Counted from the stretch's first letter, positions 17,992 through 27,551 are shown. The stretch: DNA of 64,000 bases from Faecalibacterium sp. (GCA_022652735.1 JALCRP010000004.1:1-64000); one strand, 5' to 3'. Notes: generated by a model from the letters alone, not told the origin. Numbers and translations are program-made.

Positions 17992-18921
17992 ATGTTGACA
18001 TTAGGAATCGACACCAGCAACTATGCAACCTCTCTGGCCGTTTTTGACAGCGCCGGAGGGGTTGTTTGTGATAAAAAGCGCTTTTTGCCTGTGCGCGCGG
18101 GCGGCCTTGGCCTGCGCCAAAGTGAGGCGCTGTTTCATCATACCGAAGCGTTGCCCGGCATGCTGGCCGAGCTGGCGCAGGCTGTGGATCTGACGAAGAT
18201 CGAAGCCGTGGGCGTTTCGGAAAAACCGCGGCCCGAGCAGGGCAGCTATATGCCGTGCTTTTTGGCCGGCGTCAGCGCCGCCACGGGCTTTGCACTGGCA
18301 AAAGGCATCCCGCTGATCCGCACAACACACCAGCAGGGGCATGCCGCGGCCGCGCTGTTTGCCACAGGGCGGCCGGAGCTTTTGGAAAAGCCCGTCCTGC
18401 TGTTTCATGTTTCGGGCGGTACGACGGACCTTTTGCTGTGCGACGCCGTTAAAGCCCTTACGCTGCTGGGCACCAGCAGCGATTTGTACGCGGGGCAGGC
18501 CGTGGACAGGCTCGGGGTAAAACTCGGCTTTTCTTTCCCGGCCGGGGCGGAGGTTTCGCGCTATGCGGCGGATTGCGCCGAGCCTGTGCGCGGCAAGTGC
18601 ACAGTGCGTGGCATGGCATGCAGCCTTTCTGGGCTGGAAAATCAATGCAACGCGCTGCTTTCGGCAGGGAAAAGCCCATCCTATGTATGTAAATACTGCC
18701 TGTGCTGCGTCGGCGAAACCGTCGTACGCATGGCAAAAGCGGCGATGCAAGCATATCCCGGCCTGCCTGTAATCTGCGCGGGCGGCGTGATGAGCAGCGA
18801 TATTATCCGCGGCTATGTGCAGCAGCGCCTGCCGGGAACCTACTTTGTGCCCGGCAAATTTTCAAGCGACAACGCGATCGGCGTTGCGCTTTTAGCGGCA
18901 AGGGAGGCGGCGCATGCCTGA
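17992..18921 (+). CDS. TsaD/Kae1-family protein (O-sialoglycoprotein endopeptidase-like paralogue)
   Basis: ASKHA-fold protein related to TsaD, the enzyme that transfers threonylcarbamoyl to adenosine 37 of ANN-decoding tRNAs. The 309-residue product begins LTLGIDTSNYATSLAVF. It keeps the HxxxH metal pair (His113, His117 in THQQGHAAAA), a glycine-rich HVSGGTTDL loop, and a late Asp (Asp293, FSSDNAIGVALL). It is shorter and more divergent than true TsaD (about 340) and has three cysteines in KYCLCC. It sits 3 bases after nusB, where folD usually lies. Probably a clostridial paralogue; its substrate is unknown. Confidence 0.85.
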   Translation: MLTLGIDTSNYATSLAVFDSAGGVVCDKKRFLPVRAGGLGLRQSEALFHHTEALPGMLAELAQAVDLTKIEAVGVSEKPRPEQGSYMPCFLAGVSAATGFALAKGIPLIRTTHQQGHAAAALFATGRPELLEKPVLLFHVSGGTTDLLLCDAVKALTLLGTSSDLYAGQAVDRLGVKLGFSFPAGAEVSRYAADCAEPVRGKCTVRGMACSLSGLENQCNALLSAGKSPSYVCKYCLCCVGETVVRMAKAAMQAYPGLPVICAGGVMSSDIIRGYVQQRLPGTYFVPGKFSSDNAIGVALLAAREAAHA

Positions 18922-20140
18922 TGTGATCTCAGTATCGGCGCTGAACCGATATGTGAAAACCATCCTCGATGCGGACGATGTCTTGTTTGATCTCGCGCTG
19001 CGGGGGGAGATCGCCAACTTTGTATGCAATGCCCGCAGCGGGCATTGCTATTTTTCGCTGCGCGACGAGGCTTCCAGCGTTAAGGCCGTCATGTTCCGTC
19101 AGGATGCCCAGCGGCTGGCCTTTCGCCCCGAGGAGGGCATGCGGGTCGTCGTGCGCTGCCGCGTGACGCTGTATGAGCGCGATGGCGCGTTTCAGGTATA
19201 TGTGAGCGATATGTTTCCGGACGGCATCGGCAGCGCCCAGCTTGCGCTGGAACAGCTCAAGCAAAAGTTGTATGCCGAAGGGCTTTTTGCTGAGGAACAC
19301 AAAAAGCCGATCCCCGTGCGGCCAAGCTGCATCGGCATCGTCACAAGCAAAACCGGCGCGGCCCTGCAGGACATCCGCAACGTGCTTTCGCGCCGGTGGC
19401 CGATGGTAAAGCTGCTGCTTTGCCCGGTGCAGGTGCAGGGCTTTGCCGCCGCGGCGCAGGTGGCGGCCGCCATCGACACGCTGGATGCCGATGGCCGTGC
19501 CGATGTCATTTTGGTGGCGCGCGGCGGCGGCAGCCGCGAGGATTTGTGGGTGTTTAACGCGGAATGCATCGCGCGGGCGGCGTTCCGCTGCAAAACGCCG
19601 CTTATCAGCGCGATCGGCCACGAGATCGACACGACGCTGCTGGATTATGCGGCCGATTTGCGCGCGCCTACGCCTTCCGCGGCGGCCGAATTGGCCGTGC
19701 CGGACGGGCAGGCAATCCGGCGGGAATTATACAGTTATCTCGAAAATATTCATGAAATTATGCAAACTCGGCTGGGTTTGTGCTATAATAGGTCTGCTGC
19801 CGCGCAAAGGGCGCTTTTTGCTTTGCCCTGCGCGGAAAAATGCCGCACGGCACAAACCCGAATCAGCCTCGATGCCACACGGCTTTCGGCCGGGATGCAA
19901 AATGCGTTGGCGCGCGCGGCCGGGCGCCTGCGGCAGGATGCCGCGTTGGCACATTCTTTAAGCCCGTATCGGACGCTGGCCCGCGGCTATGCGCTGGTGC
20001 GCGGCGCGGACGGCGACGTGATTGCGCCGGATACGCTGCGGCCCGGCCAGACGGTATGGGTCGAGGGAATGCATCAAAAAGCAAGCTGCCTAGTGCAGGC
20101 GTCGGAGGGAACGAACCGTGAAAACACCGAAAACCTTTGA
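18914..20140 (+). CDS. xseA: Exodeoxyribonuclease VII large subunit XseA
   Basis: Catalytic subunit of the single-strand-specific nuclease that degrades DNA from both ends during repair. The 408 residues comprise an N-terminal OB fold (about 1-100), the nuclease domain with GGGSREDLWVFN and SAIGHEIDTTLLDY, and a coiled-coil region followed by the C-terminal LARGYALVR segment. It overlaps the preceding gene by 8 bases and xseB by 23 bases, so the three are coupled. Confidence 0.97.
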   Translation: MPDVISVSALNRYVKTILDADDVLFDLALRGEIANFVCNARSGHCYFSLRDEASSVKAVMFRQDAQRLAFRPEEGMRVVVRCRVTLYERDGAFQVYVSDMFPDGIGSAQLALEQLKQKLYAEGLFAEEHKKPIPVRPSCIGIVTSKTGAALQDIRNVLSRRWPMVKLLLCPVQVQGFAAAAQVAAAIDTLDADGRADVILVARGGGSREDLWVFNAECIARAAFRCKTPLISAIGHEIDTTLLDYAADLRAPTPSAAAELAVPDGQAIRRELYSYLENIHEIMQTRLGLCYNRSAAAQRALFALPCAEKCRTAQTRISLDATRLSAGMQNALARAAGRLRQDAALAHSLSPYRTLARGYALVRGADGDVIAPDTLRPGQTVWVEGMHQKASCLVQASEGTNRENTENL

Positions 20141-20357
20141 AGAGGGCGCGGCGCGCCTTGAAGAAATTCTGGCGAAGATCGGCGAAGAAAGCACCCCGCT
20201 GGCCGAGGCTGTCAAGCTGTATGCCGAAGCGGCCGAGCTGATGGCTTTTTGCAGCGCCTCGCTGGATGACGCCAAATTGAAAATCGAAGAGATCGACGCA
20301 AAGCTGCCTAAGGCGGCCGTGCCGGAGGAGCAAAACGATGACACAGACGGAATTTGA
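20118..20357 (+). CDS. xseB: Exodeoxyribonuclease VII small subunit XseB
   Basis: Small helical subunit that binds the coiled coil of XseA. The 79-residue product begins with the family pattern KTPKTFEEGAARLEEILAKI. The start is GTG 20118, inside the end of xseA with GGAGGGAACG upstream. The acidic C-terminus is typical. The stop overlaps the ispA start by 20 bases. Confidence 0.95.
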   Translation: MKTPKTFEEGAARLEEILAKIGEESTPLAEAVKLYAEAAELMAFCSASLDDAKLKIEEIDAKLPKAAVPEEQNDDTDGI

Positions 20358-21237
20358 GCAGCGCTATGCCGCCTATCTCGAAACGGCCGAGGCTGCCCTT
20401 GCCCGGAATGCGCAGATATATTTGCCCGATACTTCAGAGGTTTGCCGCGCGGCGCGCTACAGCCTTTTGGGGGGCGGAAAGCGTATTCGGGCGATTTTAG
20501 TGCTGGCGGTATGCGAGATGCTCGGCGGAGACGACACAGCCGCGGCCGATTTTTCTGCGGCTGTCGAGATGCTGCACTGCTATTCTCTGATTCACGACGA
20601 TTTGCCCTGCATGGATAACGACGATACCCGCCGCGGGCGCCCTTCGTGCCACAAACAGTTTGGCGAGGCGACGGCGCTGCTGGCGGGGGATGTGCTGCTG
20701 ACGCAAGCGTTTGAGGCAGCGGCCAACGCGCAGGCCGCACAGAATGCCGCTGAAATTCGGGCGCGCGCCGTGGCCGCGCTTTCGCGCGGGGCAGGCAGCC
20801 GCGGCATGGTGTATGGGCAGGAGCTGGACCTGAAATATGAGGCGCTTTCGCCCGACGAGGCACAGCTGCGCACGATCCATCATTACAAAACGGGCGCGCT
20901 GATTAACGCCGCCGTACAGATGGGCGCGGCCTGCGCCGCGGCCAACGCGGAAACCTGTGCGCTGCTGGAGCAGTATGCTTTTGATCTGGGGCTGGTATTT
21001 CAGATCGTGGACGACGTGCTGGATGTTACTTCCTCAAGCGCCGAGTTGGGCAAGCCCGTCGGCAGCGACGCAGAAAATGGCAAGGTAACGTATGCCACGC
21101 TGTACGGTGCCGAAGGCGCAATGCAGCTGGCCGAAACGATCAACTGCGCGGCTTGTGCCCGCATGCAGCAGGAGTTCGGCGAGGCGTCCGGCTTTCTGGT
21201 TTTGCTGGCGCAGCGGCTTCTGACGCGGAAAAAGTGA
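20338..21237 (+). CDS. ispA: Polyprenyl synthetase, farnesyl diphosphate synthase IspA
   Basis: Condenses isopentenyl diphosphate with dimethylallyl/geranyl diphosphate to make farnesyl diphosphate for undecaprenyl lipid carrier synthesis. The 299-residue product has the first Asp-rich motif DDLPCMDNDD (residues 87-96) with the two-residue insertion of bacterial FPP synthases, and the second QIVDDVLDVT near residue 222. GGGKRIR near residue 45 binds diphosphate. The xseA-xseB-ispA order with dxs downstream is the Bacillus order. Confidence 0.95.
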   Translation: MTQTEFEQRYAAYLETAEAALARNAQIYLPDTSEVCRAARYSLLGGGKRIRAILVLAVCEMLGGDDTAAADFSAAVEMLHCYSLIHDDLPCMDNDDTRRGRPSCHKQFGEATALLAGDVLLTQAFEAAANAQAAQNAAEIRARAVAALSRGAGSRGMVYGQELDLKYEALSPDEAQLRTIHHYKTGALINAAVQMGAACAAANAETCALLEQYAFDLGLVFQIVDDVLDVTSSSAELGKPVGSDAENGKVTYATLYGAEGAMQLAETINCAACARMQQEFGEASGFLVLLAQRLLTRKK

Positions 21238-21271
21238 AAAAGCGCCCAAAGGCAGAAAGGGACAACAAACG

Positions 21272-21739
21272 ATGCAATACTGGGAAATGCTCCTTCGCTG
21301 GAACTTTATCCTGATTTCCGCGCTGGTCGGCTGGCTGGTGGCGCAGGTGCTCAAAACGCTCATCAACTGCATTTTGGCTCGGCACTTTTCTATCGAGCGG
21401 ATGTGGGGCGACGGCGGCATGCCGAGCGCACATTCCGCTACTGTTTGTGCGATGCTGGTGGCAACGGGGCGCATGGAAGGCACATCTTCGGCGATCTTTG
21501 CGATCGCATTTGTGGTGGCGATCATCACGATGCACGATGCGATGGGCGTCCGGCGCGAAACCGGCGAGCAGGCCAAGATTTTGAACCGTATGATTAGCGA
21601 ATGGATGGATATGGGCGCCCAGAGCGCACCGTTTCTGGCAGACAAAAAGCTGAAGGAGATGGTGGGCCATACGCCGATTGAAGTTATCAGCGGCGCCGCC
21701 CTCGGAACCCTGATCGGCTTTGTCATGCCGATGTTATAA
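21272..21739 (+). CDS. Divergent PAP2 family membrane protein (YuiD-like)
   Basis: A 155-residue membrane protein of the DivPAP family, distantly related to PAP2 acid phosphatases. GMPSAHSATVCAM (about residues 49-61) holds the conserved Ser-His. Hydrophobic spans lie near 10-35, 52-66, 74-92 and 135-155. Phosphatase activity has not been shown for the family as far as I know. It lies between ispA and dxs, so an undecaprenyl or isoprenoid phosphate substrate is an attractive guess only. Start ATG follows AGAAAGGG. Confidence 0.9.
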   Translation: MQYWEMLLRWNFILISALVGWLVAQVLKTLINCILARHFSIERMWGDGGMPSAHSATVCAMLVATGRMEGTSSAIFAIAFVVAIITMHDAMGVRRETGEQAKILNRMISEWMDMGAQSAPFLADKKLKEMVGHTPIEVISGAALGTLIGFVMPML

Positions 21740-21756
21740 AAAAAGAAGGTTTGTTT

Positions 21757-23616
21757 ATGGATACACCTCTGCTGGACAAGATCCACCAGCCGGAGGATCT
21801 GAAAAAGCTCAGCACTGCGCAGCTTGCGCCGCTTTGCGAAGAGATTCGCAGCTTTTTGCTGGAAAGTGTGGCCAAAACGGGCGGGCACCTTGCCTCAAAT
21901 CTGGGCGCGATCGAGCTGACGGTTGCGCTGCACCGCGCGCTGGATACGCCTGTCGATAAAATTGTGTTTGATGTCGGGCATCAATGCTATACACATAAAA
22001 TTTTGACGGGCCGGCGTGATCGCTTTGATACGCTGCGCCAGCTGGGCGGCATCTCCGGCTTTCCAAATCCGCGCGAAAGCGAGCATGACGCCTTTATTGC
22101 CGGCCACGGCAATACGGCGCTGAGCCTTGCCCTCGGCATGGCGCGCGCCAAGCAGCTGAAAGGCGAGCCGGGGCAGGTTTATGCCGTGATCGGCGACGGT
22201 GCCTTTACGGGCGGCATGGTCTATGAGGGCCTGAATAATATAGATACTTTGGACAATCTCGTTGTTGTGCTGAACGACAATAAAATGTCCATTTCCAAAA
22301 ATGTCGGCGCGATGGCACGGTATTTGACGCGCCTGCGCACTGACCCGGAATATTTCCGTATCAAAGAAAACGTACAGATTTTCCTTGATGCTGTGCCGGT
22401 AATCGGCACACCGATCCGGGAGCTTTTGCAGCACGGCAAGCAGACGCTGCGCCGCTCGCTGTATCATTCCACGATGTTCGAGGAGATGGGCTTTCAGTAT
22501 ATCGGGCCTGTCGATGGGCATGACGTCGTTTCTCTGGCGGAGATGTTCAAGAACCTGCGCCACCAGACGGCGCCGCTGTTTATTCATGTGGTAACAACCA
22601 AGGGCAAGGGCTACCGCCCGGCCGAAAAGAACCCCGGAGAGTTTCACGGCGTATCCTCCTTTACACCCGACGGCATGGACCCGGATAATGCCCCGGACGA
22701 ATCGTTTTCGACGGTGTTTGGGCAAAAGCTCGTGGAGCTGGGTAAAAAGGACCGCCGCATCTGCGCCATTACGGCCGCGATGAAATACGGCACAGGATTG
22801 CAGTATTTCCACCATGCCTGCCCTGAGCGCTTTTTTGATGTGGGTATGGCCGAGCAGCATGCCGTGACTTTTGCAGCGGGCCTTGCCAGCGAGGGGATGG
22901 TGCCCGTAGTGGGCATCTATTCCACATTTTTACAGCGCAGCTACGATCAGATTATCCATGACGTAAACCTTTTGAAGGAGAATGTCGTATTCGCAGTGGA
23001 TCGCGCGGGCCTTGTGCCCGGCGACGGCGAAACGCATCAGGGCGTGTACGATCCGGCCTTTTTCAGCCAGATCGGCATCCCGACGCTTTCGCCCGCGAAC
23101 TATGCTGAGCTGCGGTTCTGCCTTGAAAAACTGCTTGCCGCGCCGAAAGGCCCAGCTGCTGTGCGTTATCCGCGCGGGGCGGAAAGCCGGCAGCTGGCTG
23201 CGCTGGGCTGCACCGGCCGCCCCTTTGATTTTCCGCTGCAAAATCCCAGCCCGCGCGCCGTGCTCGTTAGCTACGGCAGCGAGACGGAGGATGCGCTAAA
23301 AGCCTGCGCGCAGCTTGCGCAGGCCGGCATTTTGTGCGATTGCTGCAAGCTGCTGCAAATCTATCCGCTGCCCGACGGCCTTGTCGAGGCGCTTTCGGCG
23401 TACCCGGCAATTTTGTTTGCCGAGGAATGCATTACGCGCGGCGGCATCGGCGAGCACCTTTTGTTTGCCTTGCAGCAGGCGGGCTGGCAGGGGCGCTATG
23501 TGCACTGCGGCGTAGAGAATACCAAGCTGACACATGCCACCGTACCGCAGCTGAAAACCCTGCTTGGGCTGGATGCCGCCGCGCTGGCACACGCGATGAA
23601 GGAGAGCCTGACGTGA
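21757..23616 (+). CDS. dxs: 1-deoxy-D-xylulose-5-phosphate synthase Dxs
   Basis: Thiamine-diphosphate enzyme that condenses pyruvate and glyceraldehyde 3-phosphate, the first step of the MEP isoprenoid pathway that feeds IspA upstream. The 619-residue product shows DVGHQCYTHKILTGR, the cofactor motif GDGAFTGGMVYEGLNN, and the transketolase-like MAEQHAVTFAAGLA. ATG 21757 is favoured over TTG 21751 because AGAAGG is correctly spaced. The stop overlaps the tlyA start (GTGA). Confidence 0.98.
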   Translation: MDTPLLDKIHQPEDLKKLSTAQLAPLCEEIRSFLLESVAKTGGHLASNLGAIELTVALHRALDTPVDKIVFDVGHQCYTHKILTGRRDRFDTLRQLGGISGFPNPRESEHDAFIAGHGNTALSLALGMARAKQLKGEPGQVYAVIGDGAFTGGMVYEGLNNIDTLDNLVVVLNDNKMSISKNVGAMARYLTRLRTDPEYFRIKENVQIFLDAVPVIGTPIRELLQHGKQTLRRSLYHSTMFEEMGFQYIGPVDGHDVVSLAEMFKNLRHQTAPLFIHVVTTKGKGYRPAEKNPGEFHGVSSFTPDGMDPDNAPDESFSTVFGQKLVELGKKDRRICAITAAMKYGTGLQYFHHACPERFFDVGMAEQHAVTFAAGLASEGMVPVVGIYSTFLQRSYDQIIHDVNLLKENVVFAVDRAGLVPGDGETHQGVYDPAFFSQIGIPTLSPANYAELRFCLEKLLAAPKGPAAVRYPRGAESRQLAALGCTGRPFDFPLQNPSPRAVLVSYGSETEDALKACAQLAQAGILCDCCKLLQIYPLPDGLVEALSAYPAILFAEECITRGGIGEHLLFALQQAGWQGRYVHCGVENTKLTHATVPQLKTLLGLDAAALAHAMKESLT

Positions 23617-24416
23617 AAATTCGTTTGGACCAATATCTTGTACAAAATGGCCTAATCCAGAGCCGCGAGCGCGCCAAGGCTATGATTATGGCGGGCGTGA
23701 TCTATGTCAACGAGCAAAAGGTGGACAAGGCCGGCGAAATGATTGCGCCGGACGCCAAAGTGGAAGTGCGCGGGCACGACATCGGCTATGTCAGCCGCGG
23801 CGGGCTGAAGCTGGAAAAGGCGATGCAGGTGTTTCCGCTGACGCCCGAGGGCAAAGTGTGCATGGACATCGGTGCCTCGACGGGCGGCTTTACCGACTGC
23901 ATGCTGCAAAACGGCGCGCAGAAAGTGTACGCCGTGGATGTGGGCTATGGGCAGTTGGCGTGGAGCCTGCGCACGGATGCGCGCGTGGTGAACATGGAGC
24001 GCACCAATATCCGCAAGGTGACACCGGAGCAGCTTGCCGAGCCGATCGAATTTTTCAGCGTAGACGTCTCTTTTATTTCGCTTTCGCATATTTTCCCTGT
24101 GGCGCAGGCCATCACGGTGCCGGGCGCGACGGGCGTGTGCCTTGTCAAGCCTCAGTTTGAGGCCGGGCGCGAAAAAGTAGGTAAGCATGGCGTCGTGCGC
24201 GAGCCGGCTACCCACCGTGAGGTGATTATCTCGGCGATGGGCTACGCCGTCGAAAACGGATTTGCCGTCCGCGGGCTGGATTTCAGCCCCGTCAAGGGGC
24301 CGGAGGGCAACATCGAATATCTGATGTTTGTCGAGAAATCTTCTGCGCCGCAGCCCTTGCCGGAAACGGCGGCCGCCGCGGTGGTCGAGGCTTCGCATGC
24401 CGCGCTGGACAAATAA
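23613..24416 (+). CDS. tlyA: TlyA family rRNA (cytidine-2'-O)-methyltransferase
   Basis: TlyA enzymes methylate 2'-hydroxyls of cytidines in 16S and/or 23S rRNA and were once called hemolysins. The 267-residue product has an N-terminal S4 RNA-binding domain (KIRLDQYLVQNGLIQSRERA, residues 2-60) and an RrmJ-like SAM domain with MDIGASTGGFTDCML and VDVGYGQL. The start is GTG 23613, overlapping the dxs stop. The dxs-tlyA-nadK-argR-recN order is strongly conserved in Clostridia. Confidence 0.95.
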   Translation: MKIRLDQYLVQNGLIQSRERAKAMIMAGVIYVNEQKVDKAGEMIAPDAKVEVRGHDIGYVSRGGLKLEKAMQVFPLTPEGKVCMDIGASTGGFTDCMLQNGAQKVYAVDVGYGQLAWSLRTDARVVNMERTNIRKVTPEQLAEPIEFFSVDVSFISLSHIFPVAQAITVPGATGVCLVKPQFEAGREKVGKHGVVREPATHREVIISAMGYAVENGFAVRGLDFSPVKGPEGNIEYLMFVEKSSAPQPLPETAAAAVVEASHAALDK

Positions 24417-24429
24417 AAGGAGAACTGCC

Positions 24430-25284
24430 ATGACGGCTTATATCGTGCCCAACCTCTCTAAGGCAAAAACGATGGATACAGCCCGCGCCGCCGCGGAAAT
24501 TTTACAGCGGCACGGCTGTGATGTTTTATGGGATACGGAAGTCAGCGCGCAGTGCGGCGCCGCAGAGGCGGCCTGCCTGCCCGTAAGCGAATGCCTTGCC
24601 CGCGCGGATGTGATCCTTACCGTCGGCGGAGACGGCACGATTTTGCACGAAGCGCCTCTTGCGCTGGAACGGCAGACCCCGATCCTCGGCATAAACGTCG
24701 GGCGGTGCGGCTTTCTGGCTACCTGCGAGGTAGCCGAAATGGAAGAAAAACTTGCCCTTGTGGCCGCGCACCGCTTTCACTTGGATACCCGCGCGCTGCT
24801 GGATGTACAGATCACGGACGGAACCTTTTCGCGCCGTGAATCCGCGCTGAACGATATGGTAGTATATAACGGCCGCCTGCTGCGCACAGTCGATTACCGG
24901 ATTTTGTGCGATCAAAGCCCCGTAGAACAGTTTAGCGGCGACGGCGTGATCGTGGCGACGCCGACCGGCTCGACGGCCTACTCGCTTTCGGCCGGCGGCC
25001 CGATTGTCGATTCACAGACGAAGGCGCTTGTGCTCACGCCGATCTGCCCACACAGCCTACAGGCCTCGGCAATGGTGTTTTCGCCCGAGCGGACGTTGGA
25101 TATTGAAATCGGCGACATCTTTTCCGATGAAGTGCTCGTCAGCTGCGATGGCCGCCCCGGCATGCCGCTGCATACGGGCGCAAAAATAGAAGTAACCCTT
25201 TCCGAAAAGCAGATTCATCTGATTACGTTCGGCCGCGCCGATCAGTTTGAGGCGATTGACCTCAAGCTGAGAAGCCGCCGCTAG
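24430..25284 (+). CDS. nadK: NAD kinase NadK
   Basis: ATP-dependent phosphorylation of NAD to NADP. The 284-residue product has the catalytic GGDGT motif (residues 66-70), ALNDMVVYN and the NAD-binding TPTGSTAYSLSAGGPIV. ATG 24430 is supported by AAAAGGAG upstream; earlier in-frame starts lie within tlyA. argR follows after 13 bases. Confidence 0.97.
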   Translation: MTAYIVPNLSKAKTMDTARAAAEILQRHGCDVLWDTEVSAQCGAAEAACLPVSECLARADVILTVGGDGTILHEAPLALERQTPILGINVGRCGFLATCEVAEMEEKLALVAAHRFHLDTRALLDVQITDGTFSRRESALNDMVVYNGRLLRTVDYRILCDQSPVEQFSGDGVIVATPTGSTAYSLSAGGPIVDSQTKALVLTPICPHSLQASAMVFSPERTLDIEIGDIFSDEVLVSCDGRPGMPLHTGAKIEVTLSEKQIHLITFGRADQFEAIDLKLRSRR

Positions 25285-25297
25285 GAGGATAACAACA

Positions 25298-25792
25298 ATG
25301 GCAAATATCACAAGCGAAGGGCGCAGATCGAAGCAGGAACGTCTACAAACGATCCTGCGGCTGATCGAGCAGTATCCTGTCAAGCGGCAGGAGGAATTGC
25401 TTACCTACCTGCGAGAGGAAGGTTTTGACGTAACGCAGGCCACCGTTTCCCGCGATATTCGGGAGCTTTGCCTTGTAAAAGCCGCGGCCGATAAAGGCGG
25501 CTACCGCTATGTCTCAAGCCGCAGCGAAAAGGCCCCGCACGACGGAAAAACCGCGGGGCGCTTTGAAACGATCTTCCGTGAATCCGCCATCAAGGTAGAT
25601 TGTGCCGGCCATATCGTATTGGTAAAATGCTACAACGGCATGGCAAACGCCGCCTGCGAGCTATTTGATGCGCTGAGCTGGAATACGGTTGTCGGGACGC
25701 TTTCGGGCGACGATACGTTTTTTGTTTTGGCGCGCACCGAGCGCGACGCCCGGACGATCTCGGCGGAGTTGGCGCGCTTTATGCAGCCCTGA
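25298..25792 (+). CDS. argR: Arginine repressor ArgR
   Basis: Hexameric arginine-dependent regulator of arginine biosynthesis and catabolism. The 164-residue product has an N-terminal winged helix (RLQTILRLIEQ to ATVSRDIRELCLVK, about 10-70) and a C-terminal oligomerisation and arginine-binding domain with GTLSGDDTFFVLAR. A perfect AGGAGG precedes the ATG. Slightly longer than the usual 150 because of an N-terminal extension. No ARG-box was identified in this window. Confidence 0.95.
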   Translation: MANITSEGRRSKQERLQTILRLIEQYPVKRQEELLTYLREEGFDVTQATVSRDIRELCLVKAAADKGGYRYVSSRSEKAPHDGKTAGRFETIFRESAIKVDCAGHIVLVKCYNGMANAACELFDALSWNTVVGTLSGDDTFFVLARTERDARTISAELARFMQP

Positions 25793-25818
25793 ACGTATAG
25801 GGAAAAGAGGATGTTTCG

Positions 25819-27492
25819 ATGCTGACTTGTCTTCAAATCGAAAATGTAGCTGTGATCGAAAAGGCCGAGGTTCATTTTGCCCGCGGCCTGAACGTGTTAA
25901 CCGGCGAAACCGGCGCCGGAAAATCCATCCTGATTGATTCCATTAACGCCATTCTCGGCAACCGCACCTCGCGCGATCTGATTCGTACCGGGGCTGAAAA
26001 GGCCGTGATTCGCGCCACGTTTGAGGGTATCCCGGATGCAGTGGCGCAAAAGCTGGTTGCGGCCGGCTACGAAAAGGCGAGCGATCTCTTGCTGGTGCGC
26101 GAGATTACCGCCTCGGGCAAAAACGGCTGCCGCATCAACGGCATGCCGGCCACGGCCGCTGTGCTGCGGGAGCTTTGCGGCGGGCTTGTCAACATCCACG
26201 GCCAGCACGATTCGGTCGGCCTGATAAACCCGGCTACGCACGTACAGCTTTTGGACGAATATGCGCAGAACAGCGCCACTTTTCAGGCATACTACGATAC
26301 CTACCGCAGCCTGATCGCCGTCAAGCGCGAGGCGGATGCCTTAAACATGGACGAAACAGAAAAGCAGCGCCGGATCGACCTTTTGCAGTATCAGGTCGAC
26401 GAGATCGACGCAGCAGCCCTGACGGACGGCGAAGAAGAAACACTGGAGGCGCGCCGCAAGGTACTGGCCAATGCCGAAACGATCCGCGAACGGATGGCAA
26501 AGGCTCACGCGCTGCTTTCCGGCGACGACGAGACAGGCGGCGCCGTCGACCTTTTGGGCGAGGCCGGCAATGCGCTGGGCGAAGCGGCCGCGCTGGATAC
26601 CACGCTGGCGTCCGGCGCAGAAAAGCTTTCGGAATACTATTATGCCGCCAAAGAGCTGGCCGCGGATCTCGCCGGGCATCTCGAGGATTTCGATGCGGGC
26701 GGCGAAGATTTGAACGAGCTGGAAGATCGGCTGGAGCTGATCTACAAGCTGAAAAAGAAATACGGCGCAACCGTGGCCGATGTGCTGGCGTTTGGCGAAA
26801 AGGCACGGGCTGAGTTGGAAAGCATTCAGCTTTCCAGCCAGCGGCGCACCGAACTGGAAAAGCAAAAGCGCGCTTTGTACGAAACCGCGCGGGAAAAGGC
26901 CGAAGCCCTGACGCAGACGCGCCTTGCCGCTTTTGAAGAGCTGAACCAAAAAATCATCGGGACGCTCGATTTTTTGAATATGCCGGGCGTCCGGCTGACG
27001 CTGCAGCATACCCGCGGCCCGCTGGCAAGTCATGGGCAGGATACGCTGGAGCTGTACATTTCCACAAACCCCGGCGAGGCGCCGAAGCCGCTGGCTAAAA
27101 TTGCATCCGGCGGCGAGCTGAGCCGTATCATGCTTGCCATCAAAAGCGCGATGGCTGACCGCGACCGTGTGCCGACCGTCATCTATGATGAGATCGACAC
27201 GGGCGTTTCGGGCATGGCGGCCGGGCGCATCGGCGAAACTATGAAAAAGAATGCGAAGGATCATCAGATTTTGTGCGTAACCCATACGGCGCAGATCGCC
27301 GCGATGGCAGATACGCATTTGCTGATCCAGAAAAATATCGAAAACGACCGTACCTATACCCATATTTCACCGCTGGATGCGCAGGGCCGCATCGAGGCGC
27401 TTGCGCGCCTGATCTCCGGCGATCATGTAACCGATTTAAGCCGCGCCAATGCAATGGAAATGCTGCAAAACGCAGCCAATCTGGCGCGGTAA
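25819..27492 (+). CDS. recN: DNA repair protein RecN
   Basis: SMC-like ATPase acting early in double-strand break repair. The 557-residue product has Walker A GETGAGKS (residues 29-36), a long central coiled coil (about 160-360), the ABC signature ASGGELSRIMLAIKS and Walker B VIYDEIDTGVSG. ATG 25819 follows GAAAAGAGGATG. In most sporulating Firmicutes spoIVB and spo0A come next; here tyrS with a T-box follows. Confidence 0.97.
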   Translation: MLTCLQIENVAVIEKAEVHFARGLNVLTGETGAGKSILIDSINAILGNRTSRDLIRTGAEKAVIRATFEGIPDAVAQKLVAAGYEKASDLLLVREITASGKNGCRINGMPATAAVLRELCGGLVNIHGQHDSVGLINPATHVQLLDEYAQNSATFQAYYDTYRSLIAVKREADALNMDETEKQRRIDLLQYQVDEIDAAALTDGEEETLEARRKVLANAETIRERMAKAHALLSGDDETGGAVDLLGEAGNALGEAAALDTTLASGAEKLSEYYYAAKELAADLAGHLEDFDAGGEDLNELEDRLELIYKLKKKYGATVADVLAFGEKARAELESIQLSSQRRTELEKQKRALYETAREKAEALTQTRLAAFEELNQKIIGTLDFLNMPGVRLTLQHTRGPLASHGQDTLELYISTNPGEAPKPLAKIASGGELSRIMLAIKSAMADRDRVPTVIYDEIDTGVSGMAAGRIGETMKKNAKDHQILCVTHTAQIAAMADTHLLIQKNIENDRTYTHISPLDAQGRIEALARLISGDHVTDLSRANAMEMLQNAANLAR

Positions 27493-27508
27493 ATGCGAAA
27501 ACGCAAAT

Positions 27509-27526
27509 GCCGCCGTGCGGCGTTTT
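27509..27526 (+). terminator. Possible terminator after recN
   Basis: GCCGC (27509-27513) and GCGGC (27517-27521) form a tight hairpin with a CGT loop, extended by AAAAC/GTTTT-type pairing and followed by GTTTT. Short T-run, so moderate confidence. Confidence 0.5.
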
Positions 27527-27551
27527 GCACGGCAGGCGTTTTGGCCGCCGC

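Noticed and set aside
19776-19792. TATAAT inside xseA
   Set aside because: No -35 at the right distance and no downstream start that needs it; likely chance.
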